Source of the DNA: a virus
DNA: 35,301 bases
IMG/VR virus record: IMGVR_UViG_3300015360_000112
Coordinates: 1-35,301 of that record
Reading direction: 5' to 3' (one strand)
Numbering within the stretch: the stretch's first letter is position 1; every line of letters starts with the position of its first letter. The position numbers were made by a program, and so were the translations under genes. Below, in pieces: positions 6,205-11,998 of this stretch. Below the pieces are notes generated by a model, which did no database searches, had not been told where the DNA came from, and saw only the letters and a program-made list of their open reading frames with translations.

Positions 6205-6660
6205 TCAATCATAATGTTTAACACCATCTTCATCTACCCAAAAATCAGAGTCCCCTCTTTCTGATTCCTTTTCACTCATAGGGAGTTGTGATATTTTAGC
6301 TTCTTCAATCCCAATTGTTATTGGTTTACCTCCTAAAGACTTCCATACTCTTTCTCTTGTCGCCTCTAGCATAGTATTTTGCCTCGCTGTGGCGTTTTTA
6401 TGTGCAAGTAGGTATCTTGCCTCACTTAGCTCTTTTTGTTCGTCCTGGGGCAAACTACGCATCATTTCCGACTCCTCAATTCTGGACTGCTCAGAGGCTC
6501 CTGGCGTATAGCCTAGATGACTTATAGCTTTTCTTGGTATGCGTTGCTCGTTGATTGAAAACTCCTCTGCTCCTAAATCCCAAGCTTGTAAGATACGCTT
6601 GTATTGTTCGTCTGTAAGGAGAATTGACTGGTTCCCATAAAGATTTACCTGATATTTCAT
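6205..6660 (-). CDS. Hypothetical protein after replication initiator
   Basis: A 151-residue acidic, mostly helical protein starting MKYQVNLYGNQSILLTDEQY. Its ATG overlaps the initiator's stop (ATGA), so the two are translationally coupled. Genes in this position in phages often encode helicase loaders, but there is no Walker A motif here and the length is short. The first 45 residues read like a small alpha/beta domain, the rest like helices with a disordered acidic tail. Confidence 0.72.
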   Translation of the reverse strand: MKYQVNLYGNQSILLTDEQYKRILQAWDLGAEEFSINEQRIPRKAISHLGYTPGASEQSRIEESEMMRSLPQDEQKELSEARYLLAHKNATARQNTMLEATRERVWKSLGGKPITIGIEEAKISQLPMSEKESERGDSDFWVDEDGVKHYD

Positions 6661-7397
6661 ATGATTGCTACTTTTGGTTTGTTAGCTTTCTTTTGGTCAA
6701 TCCAGGACTTTATATGCCCTAGATTATCTTCTAACTGGAGTGGAGTTATTGATTTTCCCTTAGCATACTTATCCGCGTTCATTTCCGGTAGTATTCCTAT
6801 AACCAACTTCAATTCCTGTAAGCTCCATTTTTCAAGGAGTCTGTCACAAGCCCCTCTTTGGGTAGTGTTCTTGTAGTATTTTCCTATAGAGGGGTTTACT
6901 ATTTCAAATAATTTTATAACTTCTGCTCCTTCTTGCGAAAACTTGTTTTTGCTAATACTAACCTTACCTAACCTATCCTTACCTATCCTAACCTGGGTTG
7001 CCATTTGGTTGCCATTTGGTTGCCATTTGGTTGCCATTTGGTTGCCATTTAGTTTACCAAGCTCTGTATATGACCCATTTTCCTTTATTTGAAGGCTTTT
7101 TTTCTCTTCTTTGAATCTTGTTTCCTTGTATCGGTCTTGGCGTATGAGGTTATGTATGAGCCAATGTTTAATTACCACCACCCCTGTTTCAAAACTTATA
7201 AGAAATCTTTTCGCTATGAGAATTTTAAGGTCATCAATCGTAGAGCCGAGCATTTTCATTACCAGTTTTGGTTGGATAAAACCATCATCATCTGCTCTTA
7301 CGGATAACTGTATATACAAATCCCTAGTAGTTGGTGGCATATCTAAAAATTCTTCTGAACAGACTATATCTTGACTAAACATTCTTCGATTTGCCAT
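6657..7397 (-). CDS. Phage replication initiator (replisome organiser type)
   Basis: A 246-residue protein starting MANRRMFSQDIVCSEEFLDM, matching the N-terminal domain of phage replisome organisers (ADDDGFIQPK..., then FETGVVVIKHWLIHNLIRQDRYK), a winged-helix DNA-binding domain that recognises the phage origin. A linker follows that is encoded by five 11-bp iterons (NGNQMATKWQP repeated), and then a C-terminal helical domain (about 140-235). The frame is open to an ATG at 7460, but 7397 matches the family start and lies just after a terminator hairpin. Origin repeats inside the initiator gene mirror lambda O. Expression is probably controlled by the leader attenuator at 7415-7469. Confidence 0.85.
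   Translation of the reverse strand: MANRRMFSQDIVCSEEFLDMPPTTRDLYIQLSVRADDDGFIQPKLVMKMLGSTIDDLKILIAKRFLISFETGVVVIKHWLIHNLIRQDRYKETRFKEEKKSLQIKENGSYTELGKLNGNQMATKWQPNGNQMATQVRIGKDRLGKVSISKNKFSQEGAEVIKLFEIVNPSIGKYYKNTTQRGACDRLLEKWSLQELKLVIGILPEMNADKYAKGKSITPLQLEDNLGHIKSWIDQKKANKPKVAII
6996..7050. repeat. Five tandem 11-bp iterons, candidate replication origin
   Basis: Five exact head-to-tail copies of GGTTGCCATTT lie inside the initiator gene. Since 11 is not a multiple of 3, they encode an 11-residue period through all three frames. Beside them (6962-6995) are shorter direct repeats of GGATAGGT/GGTTAGGT type on the minus strand. Iterons inside the initiator gene are the usual layout of lambda-like origins, so this is the best origin candidate in the window. 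Confidence 0.7.
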
Positions 7398-7414
7398 ATT
7401 GTTTTTGTTAATAA

Positions 7415-7450
7415 AAATATCGGTTACCCCGCTAGAGATAACCGATATTT
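7415..7450 (-). terminator. Attenuator-type terminator before replication initiator
   Basis: A perfect 12-bp stem (7415-7426 with 7439-7450) and a 12-nt loop, followed on the minus strand by a T-rich run (TTTTTATT) and then the initiator ATG at 7397. The loop contains CTAGCGG (minus strand), which is complementary over 7 bp to CCGCTAG upstream at 7463-7469. The two pairings cannot easily coexist, as in terminator/antiterminator switches. It lies between promoter 7494-7521 and its only sensible target gene, so it should control initiator expression. Confidence 0.65.
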
Positions 7451-7493
7451 CGATTCCCATTGCTAGCGGCCAATGAGTTAAGTTGTTGATTCT

Positions 7494-7521
7494 AGTATAC
7501 AGGAACTGGAGAAAAAGTCAA
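7494..7521 (-). promoter_or_regulatory. Sigma70-like promoter of the replication initiator
   Basis: On the minus strand, -35 TTGACT (7516-7521), 16-nt spacer, -10 TATACT (7494-7499). Predicted start near 7487; the RNA would begin AACAACTTAAC, close to the 5' end predicted for the promoter at 11970-11998 (AACAACTAAAT). The attenuator hairpin follows within 75 nt. Confidence 0.65.
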
Positions 7522-7522
7522 G

Positions 7523-7544
7523 GGGCCTCAGTTTCCCAAGGCCC
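7523..7544 (-). terminator. Terminator-like hairpin after the lysis operon
   Basis: A 6-bp G/C stem GGGCCT/AGGCCC with a 10-nt loop, 6 nt after the 79-residue gene's stop. On the minus strand it is followed by CCTTGACTTTTT, so the T-run comes 7 nt late and overlaps the next promoter's -35. It probably ends the upstream operon, possibly leakily. Confidence 0.45.
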
Positions 7545-7550
7545 ATAAGA

Positions 7551-7790
7551 CTATTTACTTAGCTTTTTTACTGTTGGATTGACTGCTGGTGGCTCTTCTG
7601 TCAGCCATTTAAAGGCGTTTCTAAGAAGGGCGATGAGAGATACTTTCGCTGCGTCTAGTAAAAACGCGGTAGAAAATACATCCATTTGCTGGTCATAACC
7701 ATACAGAAAGATACCTAAGAAAACTGTAGCGTAAGTTTTTACAAACGAATACGCTTGAGTTTTAAAATGAAGTTTTTGTGCCTTAGTCAT
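7551..7790 (-). CDS. Holin-like membrane protein, 79 aa
   Basis: Starts MTKAQKLHFKTQAYSFVKTY. One or two hydrophobic stretches (about residues 17-31 and 40-55) and a charged C-terminal tail (KKLSK) give the size and layout of a small holin. It lies directly after a 43-residue hydrophobic protein and the amidase gene, the usual holin-endolysin arrangement, here with the amidase first. The holin call is from context and topology; no family signature is visible. Confidence 0.6.
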   Translation of the reverse strand: MTKAQKLHFKTQAYSFVKTYATVFLGIFLYGYDQQMDVFSTAFLLDAAKVSLIALLRNAFKWLTEEPPAVNPTVKKLSK

Positions 7791-7791
7791 A

Positions 7792-7923
7792 TTATTTATC
7801 TAGCCATAATAATACTACTCCAAACACGAGAAGAATTGCCCCCAATGGTGCAACAACTGGAAAGAACCAGCCGAGTCCTAACGCGCTTAATCCTAATCCT
7901 GTCCACATTATTTTTCCTGACAT
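7792..7923 (-). CDS. Small hydrophobic protein, 43 aa (holin accessory?)
   Basis: Starts MSGKIMWTGLGLSALGLGWF and is almost wholly hydrophobic except for the ends (C-terminus WLDK), suggesting two tight membrane spans with a Pro-containing turn (FFPVVAPLG). The ATG has the ATAGTATG context and comes 1 nt after the amidase stop; its own stop is 1 nt before the 79-residue gene. A tiny membrane protein between amidase and holin-like gene fits a second holin or antiholin. Confidence 0.6.
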   Translation of the reverse strand: MSGKIMWTGLGLSALGLGWFFPVVAPLGAILLVFGVVLLWLDK

Positions 7924-7924
7924 A

Positions 7925-8425
7925 CTATTTTTTTAATAAATTAACAAATGGAATAGCGTTTTTTCCCGGACACGCTGTACCGCCTCTTCTCACTTCTTGA
8001 TGGTTTTTTAATCCTTTACGAATAAGTTTCGGAAGGTCTGGTCGATTTTGAAACATATAAGTACAAAATCTATCCAAAGATCTCTTCTGCAAATTGTTGA
8101 GTGTCTGTTCTTGGTAGTTTCCCTGGATACAGATAGCAATGGAACTTCTATTAACTACTAGATTTCCAGCATGGTAGCCGATTTCCGTTTCAGGGAGGCA
8201 TTTATAAATATCCCCTACATTGTCCATCATGTAGTGGTAGCTAAGATGCCCCCAGCCTTTAGAGACATGAAAGGCAGCGTCGTTTTGAATACGCTTTACT
8301 GTGTCATACACCCAGGGAGTTTTTACTCCTTCGTGGTGTACCACTAGCTTTGTAATCTTTTCCTTTGGCATAGTACCGTTACTATTTTTGAAAGGAAGTT
8401 TGTGTGTTACGTCGATTATCTTCAT
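7925..8425 (-). CDS. N-acetylmuramoyl-L-alanine amidase (endolysin)
   Basis: A 166-residue amidase_2/PGRP-fold enzyme that cuts between muramic acid and the stem peptide. Zinc ligands are visible: H30 (or H31) in LVVHHEG, H142 in NHQEVRRGG and C152 in TACPG, the T7-lysozyme pattern. Other family features are SYHYMMDN (62-69), the YHAGN turn (84-88) and SSIAICIQGN. There is no signal peptide and no wall-binding domain, so a holin is needed for export. The two small hydrophobic genes that follow are the candidates. Confidence 0.92.
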   Translation of the reverse strand: MKIIDVTHKLPFKNSNGTMPKEKITKLVVHHEGVKTPWVYDTVKRIQNDAAFHVSKGWGHLSYHYMMDNVGDIYKCLPETEIGYHAGNLVVNRSSIAICIQGNYQEQTLNNLQKRSLDRFCTYMFQNRPDLPKLIRKGLKNHQEVRRGGTACPGKNAIPFVNLLKK

Positions 8426-8429
8426 AGTA

Positions 8430-8684
8430 TTATTTTAAGTCTTGTTCAATTAGTCTCGTGTACCCAATAATATCGTGCCAACTGTCTTTGTATGCAGGGT
8501 CGCCATTTAAGATTCTCCCTACCTTATGAGCTGTCATTTCCAGTGACTCTTTCATTTCTGGCGGTAAATCTTCCCAGTTAGGAGAGTCTTTCATGGACTC
8601 TTTAATGTTCTGCGTAATGCGACAATGCTCTTTAAAATCCCCGTACCGGCTCCCTCTTTCTTTAAGTGTTTTGTCGATTGTCAT
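8430..8684 (-). CDS. DUF6378-like phage protein, 84 aa
   Basis: Starts MTIDKTLKERGSRYGDFKEH, the ERG.RYGDF..H signature of a small phage family (DUF6378 type) of unknown function, with the later MTAHKVGRILNGDPAYKDSW helix also typical. The frame is open to 8753, but 8684 has the AAAAGAGTATG context and gives the family-length protein. It overlaps the preceding small gene by 23 nt. Confidence 0.82.
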   Translation of the reverse strand: MTIDKTLKERGSRYGDFKEHCRITQNIKESMKDSPNWEDLPPEMKESLEMTAHKVGRILNGDPAYKDSWHDIIGYTRLIEQDLK

Positions 8685-8796
8685 ACTCTTTTTGTATATT
8701 TTCTTTACTATGTTTTTTATAAAATTCGTGGGCTTCATCTTCTTTGCCTTCAATCATTAAAGCGTTGAAAGTGTCCTCTTGTTCAAGCGTGAGCAT
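8662..8796 (-). CDS. Small hypothetical protein, 44 aa
   Basis: A charged helical peptide starting MLTLEQEDTFNALMIEGKED. The ATG at 8796 overlaps the exonuclease stop by 14 nt, an overlap length used repeatedly in this genome (also at 2953/2966 and 27824/27837). A longer start at 8823 is possible. The end overlaps the DUF6378-like gene. Function unknown. Confidence 0.55.
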   Translation of the reverse strand: MLTLEQEDTFNALMIEGKEDEAHEFYKKHSKENIQKEYDNRQNT

Positions 8797-9517
8797 AAGC
8801 AGGTTTTTTAGTTTTTTTACCATAGAAGTTTTTGCCACATTCATTACAAGATTTTCTTTCGATAATATAGTTCAGCCTCATTTCCGTTCCCCGATTATTG
8901 TATTTCTTTGATCCGCAGTTCGGGCAACATAACTCCCCCTTTTCTTTTAACTGCCACTGGTAATTTGGGTGCTTGTCTATCCAGGGCAAGAGCTTGTCGT
9001 AAACTTTCTCTAGTAGCACCACGTCTTGCTTGTTGTAGCGGTGCATCAGCTTTATCCATTTCGGTTCCTGATTCATGTAGCCTTTCCACATTTCAAAACC
9101 TGGGTGCTTTACCTTCCTTCCTACTCCCAGTAAGGCTCCTAAGTCGTCGAGCTTATTGCTAGTGTTGGCGAACTTGGTCCTGGCAATTTGTAGCGTATCT
9201 ACTACCTTGTAGGGTGAGGGTGGTTTCAGTCCGTACTCAAGGAATTTAGCATTGGATTTTTTAACATCAAACTTTTTAGCATTGTGGGCTATTACCACAT
9301 CAGCTTCATTAAAGAGTTTCCAAAGTTCTGTTACTAATTCTTTTTCTGATTTCCTGCCATTCTTGAGTCCTAATACTCTTACCCCTTTCCCCTGCCACTT
9401 GTACGCAAAACAAAGTAAGTACCAGTCTTCGATGATTCCGATGGCGTTCTGCTCGTATATCCCCCAGTTAAAGGAAGCAATCGGCGAGGTCTCAAGATCG
9501 AAAAAGAGGATTTTCAT
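8783..9517 (-). CDS. DEDD-type 3'-5' exonuclease with zinc ribbon
   Basis: A 244-residue RNase H-fold exonuclease. The DEDD residues are visible: D7 and E9 in FFDLET, H78-N79 with D84 in IAHNAKKFD, and D165 in YNKQDV (the DEDDy form with Y161). The C-terminus adds a zinc ribbon (CCPNC at 197-201, CNEC at 224-227). No polymerase domain is attached, so it probably serves as a free-standing nuclease in phage DNA processing, or in recycling host DNA. It overlaps the metallopeptidase gene by 4 nt. Confidence 0.85.
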   Translation of the reverse strand: MKILFFDLETSPIASFNWGIYEQNAIGIIEDWYLLCFAYKWQGKGVRVLGLKNGRKSEKELVTELWKLFNEADVVIAHNAKKFDVKKSNAKFLEYGLKPPSPYKVVDTLQIARTKFANTSNKLDDLGALLGVGRKVKHPGFEMWKGYMNQEPKWIKLMHRYNKQDVVLLEKVYDKLLPWIDKHPNYQWQLKEKGELCCPNCGSKKYNNRGTEMRLNYIIERKSCNECGKNFYGKKTKKPAYAHA

Positions 9518-9873
9518 ATCAGTTTATTAAACATCATGGAGAGATTATCAGCGACATCTTCAAACTCATGGTCTAACTGTTGTTCTGTCGTATACCTGCT
9601 CTCAGCGAGTTCTGTGAACTTCCAGAGAACAACATGCATGATTTCGTGCAAAAGGTAAAGAGTGGTATCTTTTTCATCAAGCTCAAGTCCGTTTTTATGG
9701 ATGTGTAATTTAATGACCCTGTATGGATGTTTAACTTCGGTGCTATAGCTATAGTCTTTACTTTCGGCATCGTAACCTTTCACTCCTTTATAGAGGAATT
9801 GCACATCGTAGTTTCCTACTTCCAAAAGTTTCAGCAACCTCAGAAATTCTTTCTCTACATCTTCTTTCTTCAT
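9514..9873 (-). CDS. Small zincin metallopeptidase (HExxH)
   Basis: A 119-residue protein with the zinc-protease motif HEIMH at residues 76-80, preceded by a hydrophobic helix (TLYLL) and followed about 25 residues later by DHEFEDVADNL, which can supply the third acidic ligand. Small phage zincins of the ImmA/IrrE or SprT kind cleave repressors or act on DNA-protein complexes. It is coupled to the exonuclease gene (overlap 4 nt), so a DNA-related role is possible but not shown. Confidence 0.75.
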   Translation of the reverse strand: MKKEDVEKEFLRLLKLLEVGNYDVQFLYKGVKGYDAESKDYSYSTEVKHPYRVIKLHIHKNGLELDEKDTTLYLLHEIMHVVLWKFTELAESRYTTEQQLDHEFEDVADNLSMMFNKLI

Positions 9874-9893
9874 ACTCTTTTTGTGTTAAAAAC

Positions 9894-10001
9894 CTATCCT
9901 GGAAACCACAGCGAGATAAAAGCCCAACCAGAAAGTAGCCCAAAAAATAACCCCGAACTGGCCACGTATAACTCGTTCTTGACGGTGCTTTTTATATTCA
10001 T
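9894..10001 (-). CDS. Small membrane protein, 35 aa
   Basis: Starts MNIKSTVKNELYVASSGLFF with one membrane span (about residues 14-34, GLFFGLLSGWAFISLWF) and a positive N-terminus. It fills most of the gap between the 98-residue gene and the metallopeptidase gene. Start context GATATG has no Shine-Dalgarno sequence, as for its neighbours. Function unknown. Confidence 0.5.
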   Translation of the reverse strand: MNIKSTVKNELYVASSGLFFGLLSGWAFISLWFPG

Positions 10002-10097
10002 ATCTGATAAGCGTTTTTTATAAGATTATTTGCCACACTTTCACACTTAGTGGTCTTTGTTCCTTAAAATCAGCAGTCTAATCATTTATTTAATTGA

Positions 10098-10394
10098 TTA
10101 GTTTTTCTCTTCTAAACGACCATCCGACCCCCAAGTTGCTCCGTCTATAACGTCTATTTGGGAAAAGTCTCCCTGCATGTTATTTAACATTCTGTAAAGA
10201 GACTGTCTGACTACATCTTTCATCGCTTTATTCTGTCTTTCTTCACTGTAGGTTGCATCTATGATGGTTAAGATTTCTCCTAAAAAATTTATACAATATT
10301 TTTCAATGATATTGTACGCATACAAACCCGTTATTGTTGGATTATTCATTCTTTCTTCTTTATACTCACTCACTAATTTCTTTTCTTTAGACAT
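10098..10394 (-). CDS. Hypothetical protein, 98 aa
   Basis: Starts MSKEKKLVSEYKEERMNNPT, followed by a helical region (GLYAYNIIEKYCINFLGEIL..., RQSLYRMLNNM). Soluble, no metal motifs. The tail (SQIDVIDGATWGSDGRLEEKN) looks flexible. It lies after the structured 10.4-10.8 kb region, whose small ORF overlaps its start by 8 nt. No family recognised. Confidence 0.72.
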   Translation of the reverse strand: MSKEKKLVSEYKEERMNNPTITGLYAYNIIEKYCINFLGEILTIIDATYSEERQNKAMKDVVRQSLYRMLNNMQGDFSQIDVIDGATWGSDGRLEEKN

Positions 10395-10584
10395 AACTTT
10401 GACTTGACTTGACTGCTGATTTTAAAGAACATTTACCCCTCCTAAAGGGACTGGAAACGGGTGAGTATGAACCCTTTTTGCGTATATCCAGCCCTTTTAG
10501 GAAGGTCCTATGCCCGTAGACATAAGTTTCCTCTATATAGATATGAGGCACGTTGCAACGTGTTGCTCCCCTTTCGCGGGGCAT
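10387..10584 (-). CDS. Possible 65-aa basic protein
   Basis: An ATG frame starting MPRERGATRCNVPHIYIEET, strongly basic towards the C-terminus (SSPFRRGKCSLKSAVKS). Its stop overlaps the next gene's start by 8 nt, which favours translation. Against it, the first part runs through a CCCC/GGGG hairpin and a 14-bp palindrome, and no family is recognised. It may be a chance frame in a regulatory or RNA region. Confidence 0.3.
   Translation of the reverse strand: MPRERGATRCNVPHIYIEETYVYGHRTFLKGLDIRKKGSYSPVSSPFRRGKCSLKSAVKSSQSYV
10549..10562. promoter_or_regulatory. 14-bp perfect palindrome
   Basis: CACGTTGCAACGTG reads the same on both strands, the size and symmetry of a dimeric repressor operator. 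Next to it (10568-10581) is CCCC/GGGG with a 6-nt loop. It lies in the non-conserved stretch between the zinc-ribbon genes and the 98-residue gene. Confidence 0.4.
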
Positions 10585-10774
10585 CCGCTACTTGGTTTGT
10601 TTTACCCCTCTCTCAATTCCCGTAAAGAAACTGGGAGAGAAGTGTGACTTTAACGGAAGTCACCACCGTAGATTTAGACCACCTCCCTTCATGCATAGAT
10701 GACGGGTGGTAGGGTCGTCACTGGGACAATCCAGTAGACGTAGAGGGTGTAGTAAAACATGTTACTTCTCCCGT
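10585..10774 (-). other. Intergenic region dense in inverted repeats
   Basis: This stretch has no convincing gene apart from a 23-codon frame. It holds several hairpins: GTGACTT/AAGTCAC (7 bp, 6-nt loop, 10644-10663), a CTCTC..CCC/GGG..GAGAG stem around 10610-10640, ACCACC/GGTGGT around 10680-10712, and GACG/CGTC near 10701-10718. It looks richer in G+C than its surroundings. Together with the palindrome and CCCC/GGGG hairpin to its left it may encode a structured RNA or be a control region for the 98-residue gene. Confidence 0.4.
10689..10760 (-). CDS. Possible 23-aa hydrophobic peptide
   Basis: An ATG frame reading MFYYTLYVYWIVPVTTLPPV and three more residues, wholly hydrophobic. GGGAG lies about 8 nt upstream, a fair ribosome site, which is rare in this genome. 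It starts 14 nt after the zinc-ribbon gene's stop. Very short frames arise by chance, so confidence is low. Confidence 0.22.
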   Translation of the reverse strand: MFYYTLYVYWIVPVTTLPPVIYA

Positions 10775-10960
10775 TTACCGCCATTCCGTTGGCGATGGCT
10801 TCTCCTCCGGATGGAACGGTAGAGGAAGAGTGAGGTTGTCTGACCGACAATCCGAGCAACCTTTAGGTGTCTTGATTTCAAGACCACATTGGCAGTCATA
10901 GCAGTCATTCTCGTTCTCCCTCACCATCATTACTGAATCGCAATTAGGGCAAATCATCAT
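10775..10960 (-). CDS. Zinc-ribbon protein B, 61 aa
   Basis: Starts MMICPNCDSVMMVRENENDC; Cys pairs CPNC, CYDCQC and CSDC can form one or two zinc ribbons, and the tail is Pro/Glu-rich. The frame is open to 11032, but the ATG at 10960 overlaps the upstream gene's stop (ATGATG), giving coupled translation, and avoids a long overlap. Probably binds nucleic acid or protein; exact role unknown. It pairs with the adjacent zinc-ribbon gene. Confidence 0.62.
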   Translation of the reverse strand: MMICPNCDSVMMVRENENDCYDCQCGLEIKTPKGCSDCRSDNLTLPLPFHPEEKPSPTEWR

Positions 10961-11142
10961 TTCATTACCTTCCACATAAGACACACCCACGTTGGGATGC
11001 GAACTATTACTTGAGCCGAACAGTGAGGACATTCTCTGGAGTAGACTTCTGTTCTCAGAAGCCAGCCAGGGAGTAGCTCACGCTCGGTACGATGTGTCAG
11101 CATCATTCGCGTTTGACACCGAACGCAAGTCCCTCCTTCCAT
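10957..11142 (-). CDS. Zinc-ribbon protein A, 61 aa, with strong Shine-Dalgarno
   Basis: Starts MEGGTCVRCQTRMMLTHRTE; CVRC and CPHC, about 33 residues apart, make a zinc ribbon. It is preceded by AAGGAGGAGGAG, the only strong Shine-Dalgarno sequence I see in the window, 8 nt before this ATG; a GTG at 11151 is an alternative start. This differs sharply from its neighbours and suggests that the zinc-ribbon pair came from a genome with standard initiation. No function can be assigned beyond metal binding. Confidence 0.6.
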   Translation of the reverse strand: MEGGTCVRCQTRMMLTHRTERELLPGWLLRTEVYSRECPHCSAQVIVRIPTWVCLMWKVMK

Positions 11143-11198
11143 TTCATGCACTCCTCCTCCTTAATGAACTCACTCCTACTTGGCAGGAAGTGAAGCCA

Positions 11199-11681
11199 CT
11201 AACTTTTCTTTTCTGGTACTCTCATAGGATCACCTGTATGTGTACTGCTTGCTTCGTCAACCCTTTCTGAGCGTCCTTGATTTTTCTCTAGTAGCTTTGT
11301 TTGGTAGTTGAGAATCTTTCTATTTTGTTCTTGCATACTCTTTCGGTGGTCGCTTTCTTCCTTTTGGTTTTTGCTGATTGCTTCCAAAAGCGCTAATACT
11401 TCGGGGTTACGGCCTTGCAGTATCTTAGTAAGAGATTTTATGTGGTTGTCTTTTTCAGTAAGAGTAGCCTCAAGGGCGACAATCTTTTCACTAAGCCGTA
11501 TCAACTCGACTTTCAACTCCTCTATCTTTCCGTCCTGCTGTTCTTTCCTGATTTTGTAATCATTGTCTATTTCTTTCCGTAATTCTCCCACTCCAGAGTT
11601 TCGCTTGTCGTAGATATTCCAAAGCATAAGCCCGATAAGCCCAATCCCTGGTCCGTATTGTATGATGAAGTCTAACGACAT
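11199..11681 (-). CDS. Membrane-anchored coiled-coil protein, 160 aa
   Basis: Starts MSLDFIIQYGPGIGLIGLML: an N-terminal membrane span (about residues 5-22), then a long heptad-rich coiled coil (about 40-90, with KIEELKVELIRLSEKI), and a charged tail. It overlaps the upstream TM-coiled-coil gene by 10 nt. The pair resembles spanin-type or holin-associated proteins by topology, but there is no lipobox partner and lysis genes lie 3 kb away. It could also be a membrane organiser for replication. Confidence 0.65.
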   Translation of the reverse strand: MSLDFIIQYGPGIGLIGLMLWNIYDKRNSGVGELRKEIDNDYKIRKEQQDGKIEELKVELIRLSEKIVALEATLTEKDNHIKSLTKILQGRNPEVLALLEAISKNQKEESDHRKSMQEQNRKILNYQTKLLEKNQGRSERVDEASSTHTGDPMRVPEKKS

Positions 11682-11881
11682 ATAGTTTTAATTTCTTCCT
11701 GATTTTTTGCAATCTCCTTAAACTGAATGTCTCTTTCTTTTTTAATCTCTAACTGGCTCTCTCTAATCTCTGAGATAGTGTGTTCGTTTGATTTAATAAC
11801 TCTCAAGGAATAGCTCACGACGATAGTAAAAAGGAATGTGAGAGCGAGACCGATAACGATGTAGTATTTGAGTGAGTTCAT
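11672..11881 (-). CDS. Membrane-anchored coiled-coil protein, 69 aa
   Basis: Starts MNSLKYYIVIGLALTFLFTI: a membrane span at residues 5-27 and a coiled coil (EIRESQLEIKKERDIQFKEI) to the end. It is the first gene after the promoter at 11970-11998 and its start is 22 nt beyond the T-run of the terminator in conserved element C. Same architecture as the following 160-residue gene. Function unknown. Confidence 0.65.
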   Translation of the reverse strand: MNSLKYYIVIGLALTFLFTIVVSYSLRVIKSNEHTISEIRESQLEIKKERDIQFKEIAKNQEEIKTICR

Positions 11882-11902
11882 AATGCGTAAAGGGAATAAA
11901 GC

Positions 11903-11960
11903 AAAAAGCCCACATCATGTAGATAGTGGGCCTCCGGTTTTCGGTCAGCTTTATTTAGTT
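11903..11960 (-). terminator. Conserved leader RNA element, copy C (hairpin plus terminator)
   Basis: Minus strand, 5' to 3': AACTAAATA, AA, GCTGA, a 3-bp hairpin CCG/CGG with loop AAAAC, A, then the terminator stem GCCCAC-ATC/GAT-GTGGGC (one bulged T, loop TACAT) and five T. It starts about 3 nt after the predicted transcription start, so the RNA is essentially the element. The same architecture with compensatory changes occurs at 21056-21111 and 33648-33703. In addition, AATAAAGC at the 5' side can pair with GCTTTATT just beyond the T-run, unique to this copy. Confidence 0.72.
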
Positions 11961-11969
11961 GTTAATTAC

Positions 11970-11998
11970 AATGTATCACTATTTGTATGAAAAGTCAA
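11970..11998 (-). promoter_or_regulatory. Sigma70-like promoter of the 12-7.5 kb operon
   Basis: Minus strand, -35 TTGACT (11993-11998), 17-nt spacer, -10 TACATT (11970-11975), predicted start near 11963. The RNA would begin AACAACTAAATA, directly entering conserved element C. It overlaps the end of the 75-residue gene. Confidence 0.68.

Noticed and set aside
6996-7050. Possible CRISPR array
   Set aside because: The five repeats are only 11 bp, directly adjacent with no spacers, and lie inside a gene; they are iterons.
9727-10023. Plus-strand frame of about 98 codons
   Set aside because: Antisense to the metallopeptidase and the 35-aa membrane protein, no start signal and no recognisable protein.
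11199-11881. Classical inner/outer spanin pair
   Set aside because: Neither protein has a lipobox; both are N-terminal-anchored coiled coils, so the spanin name is not supported.
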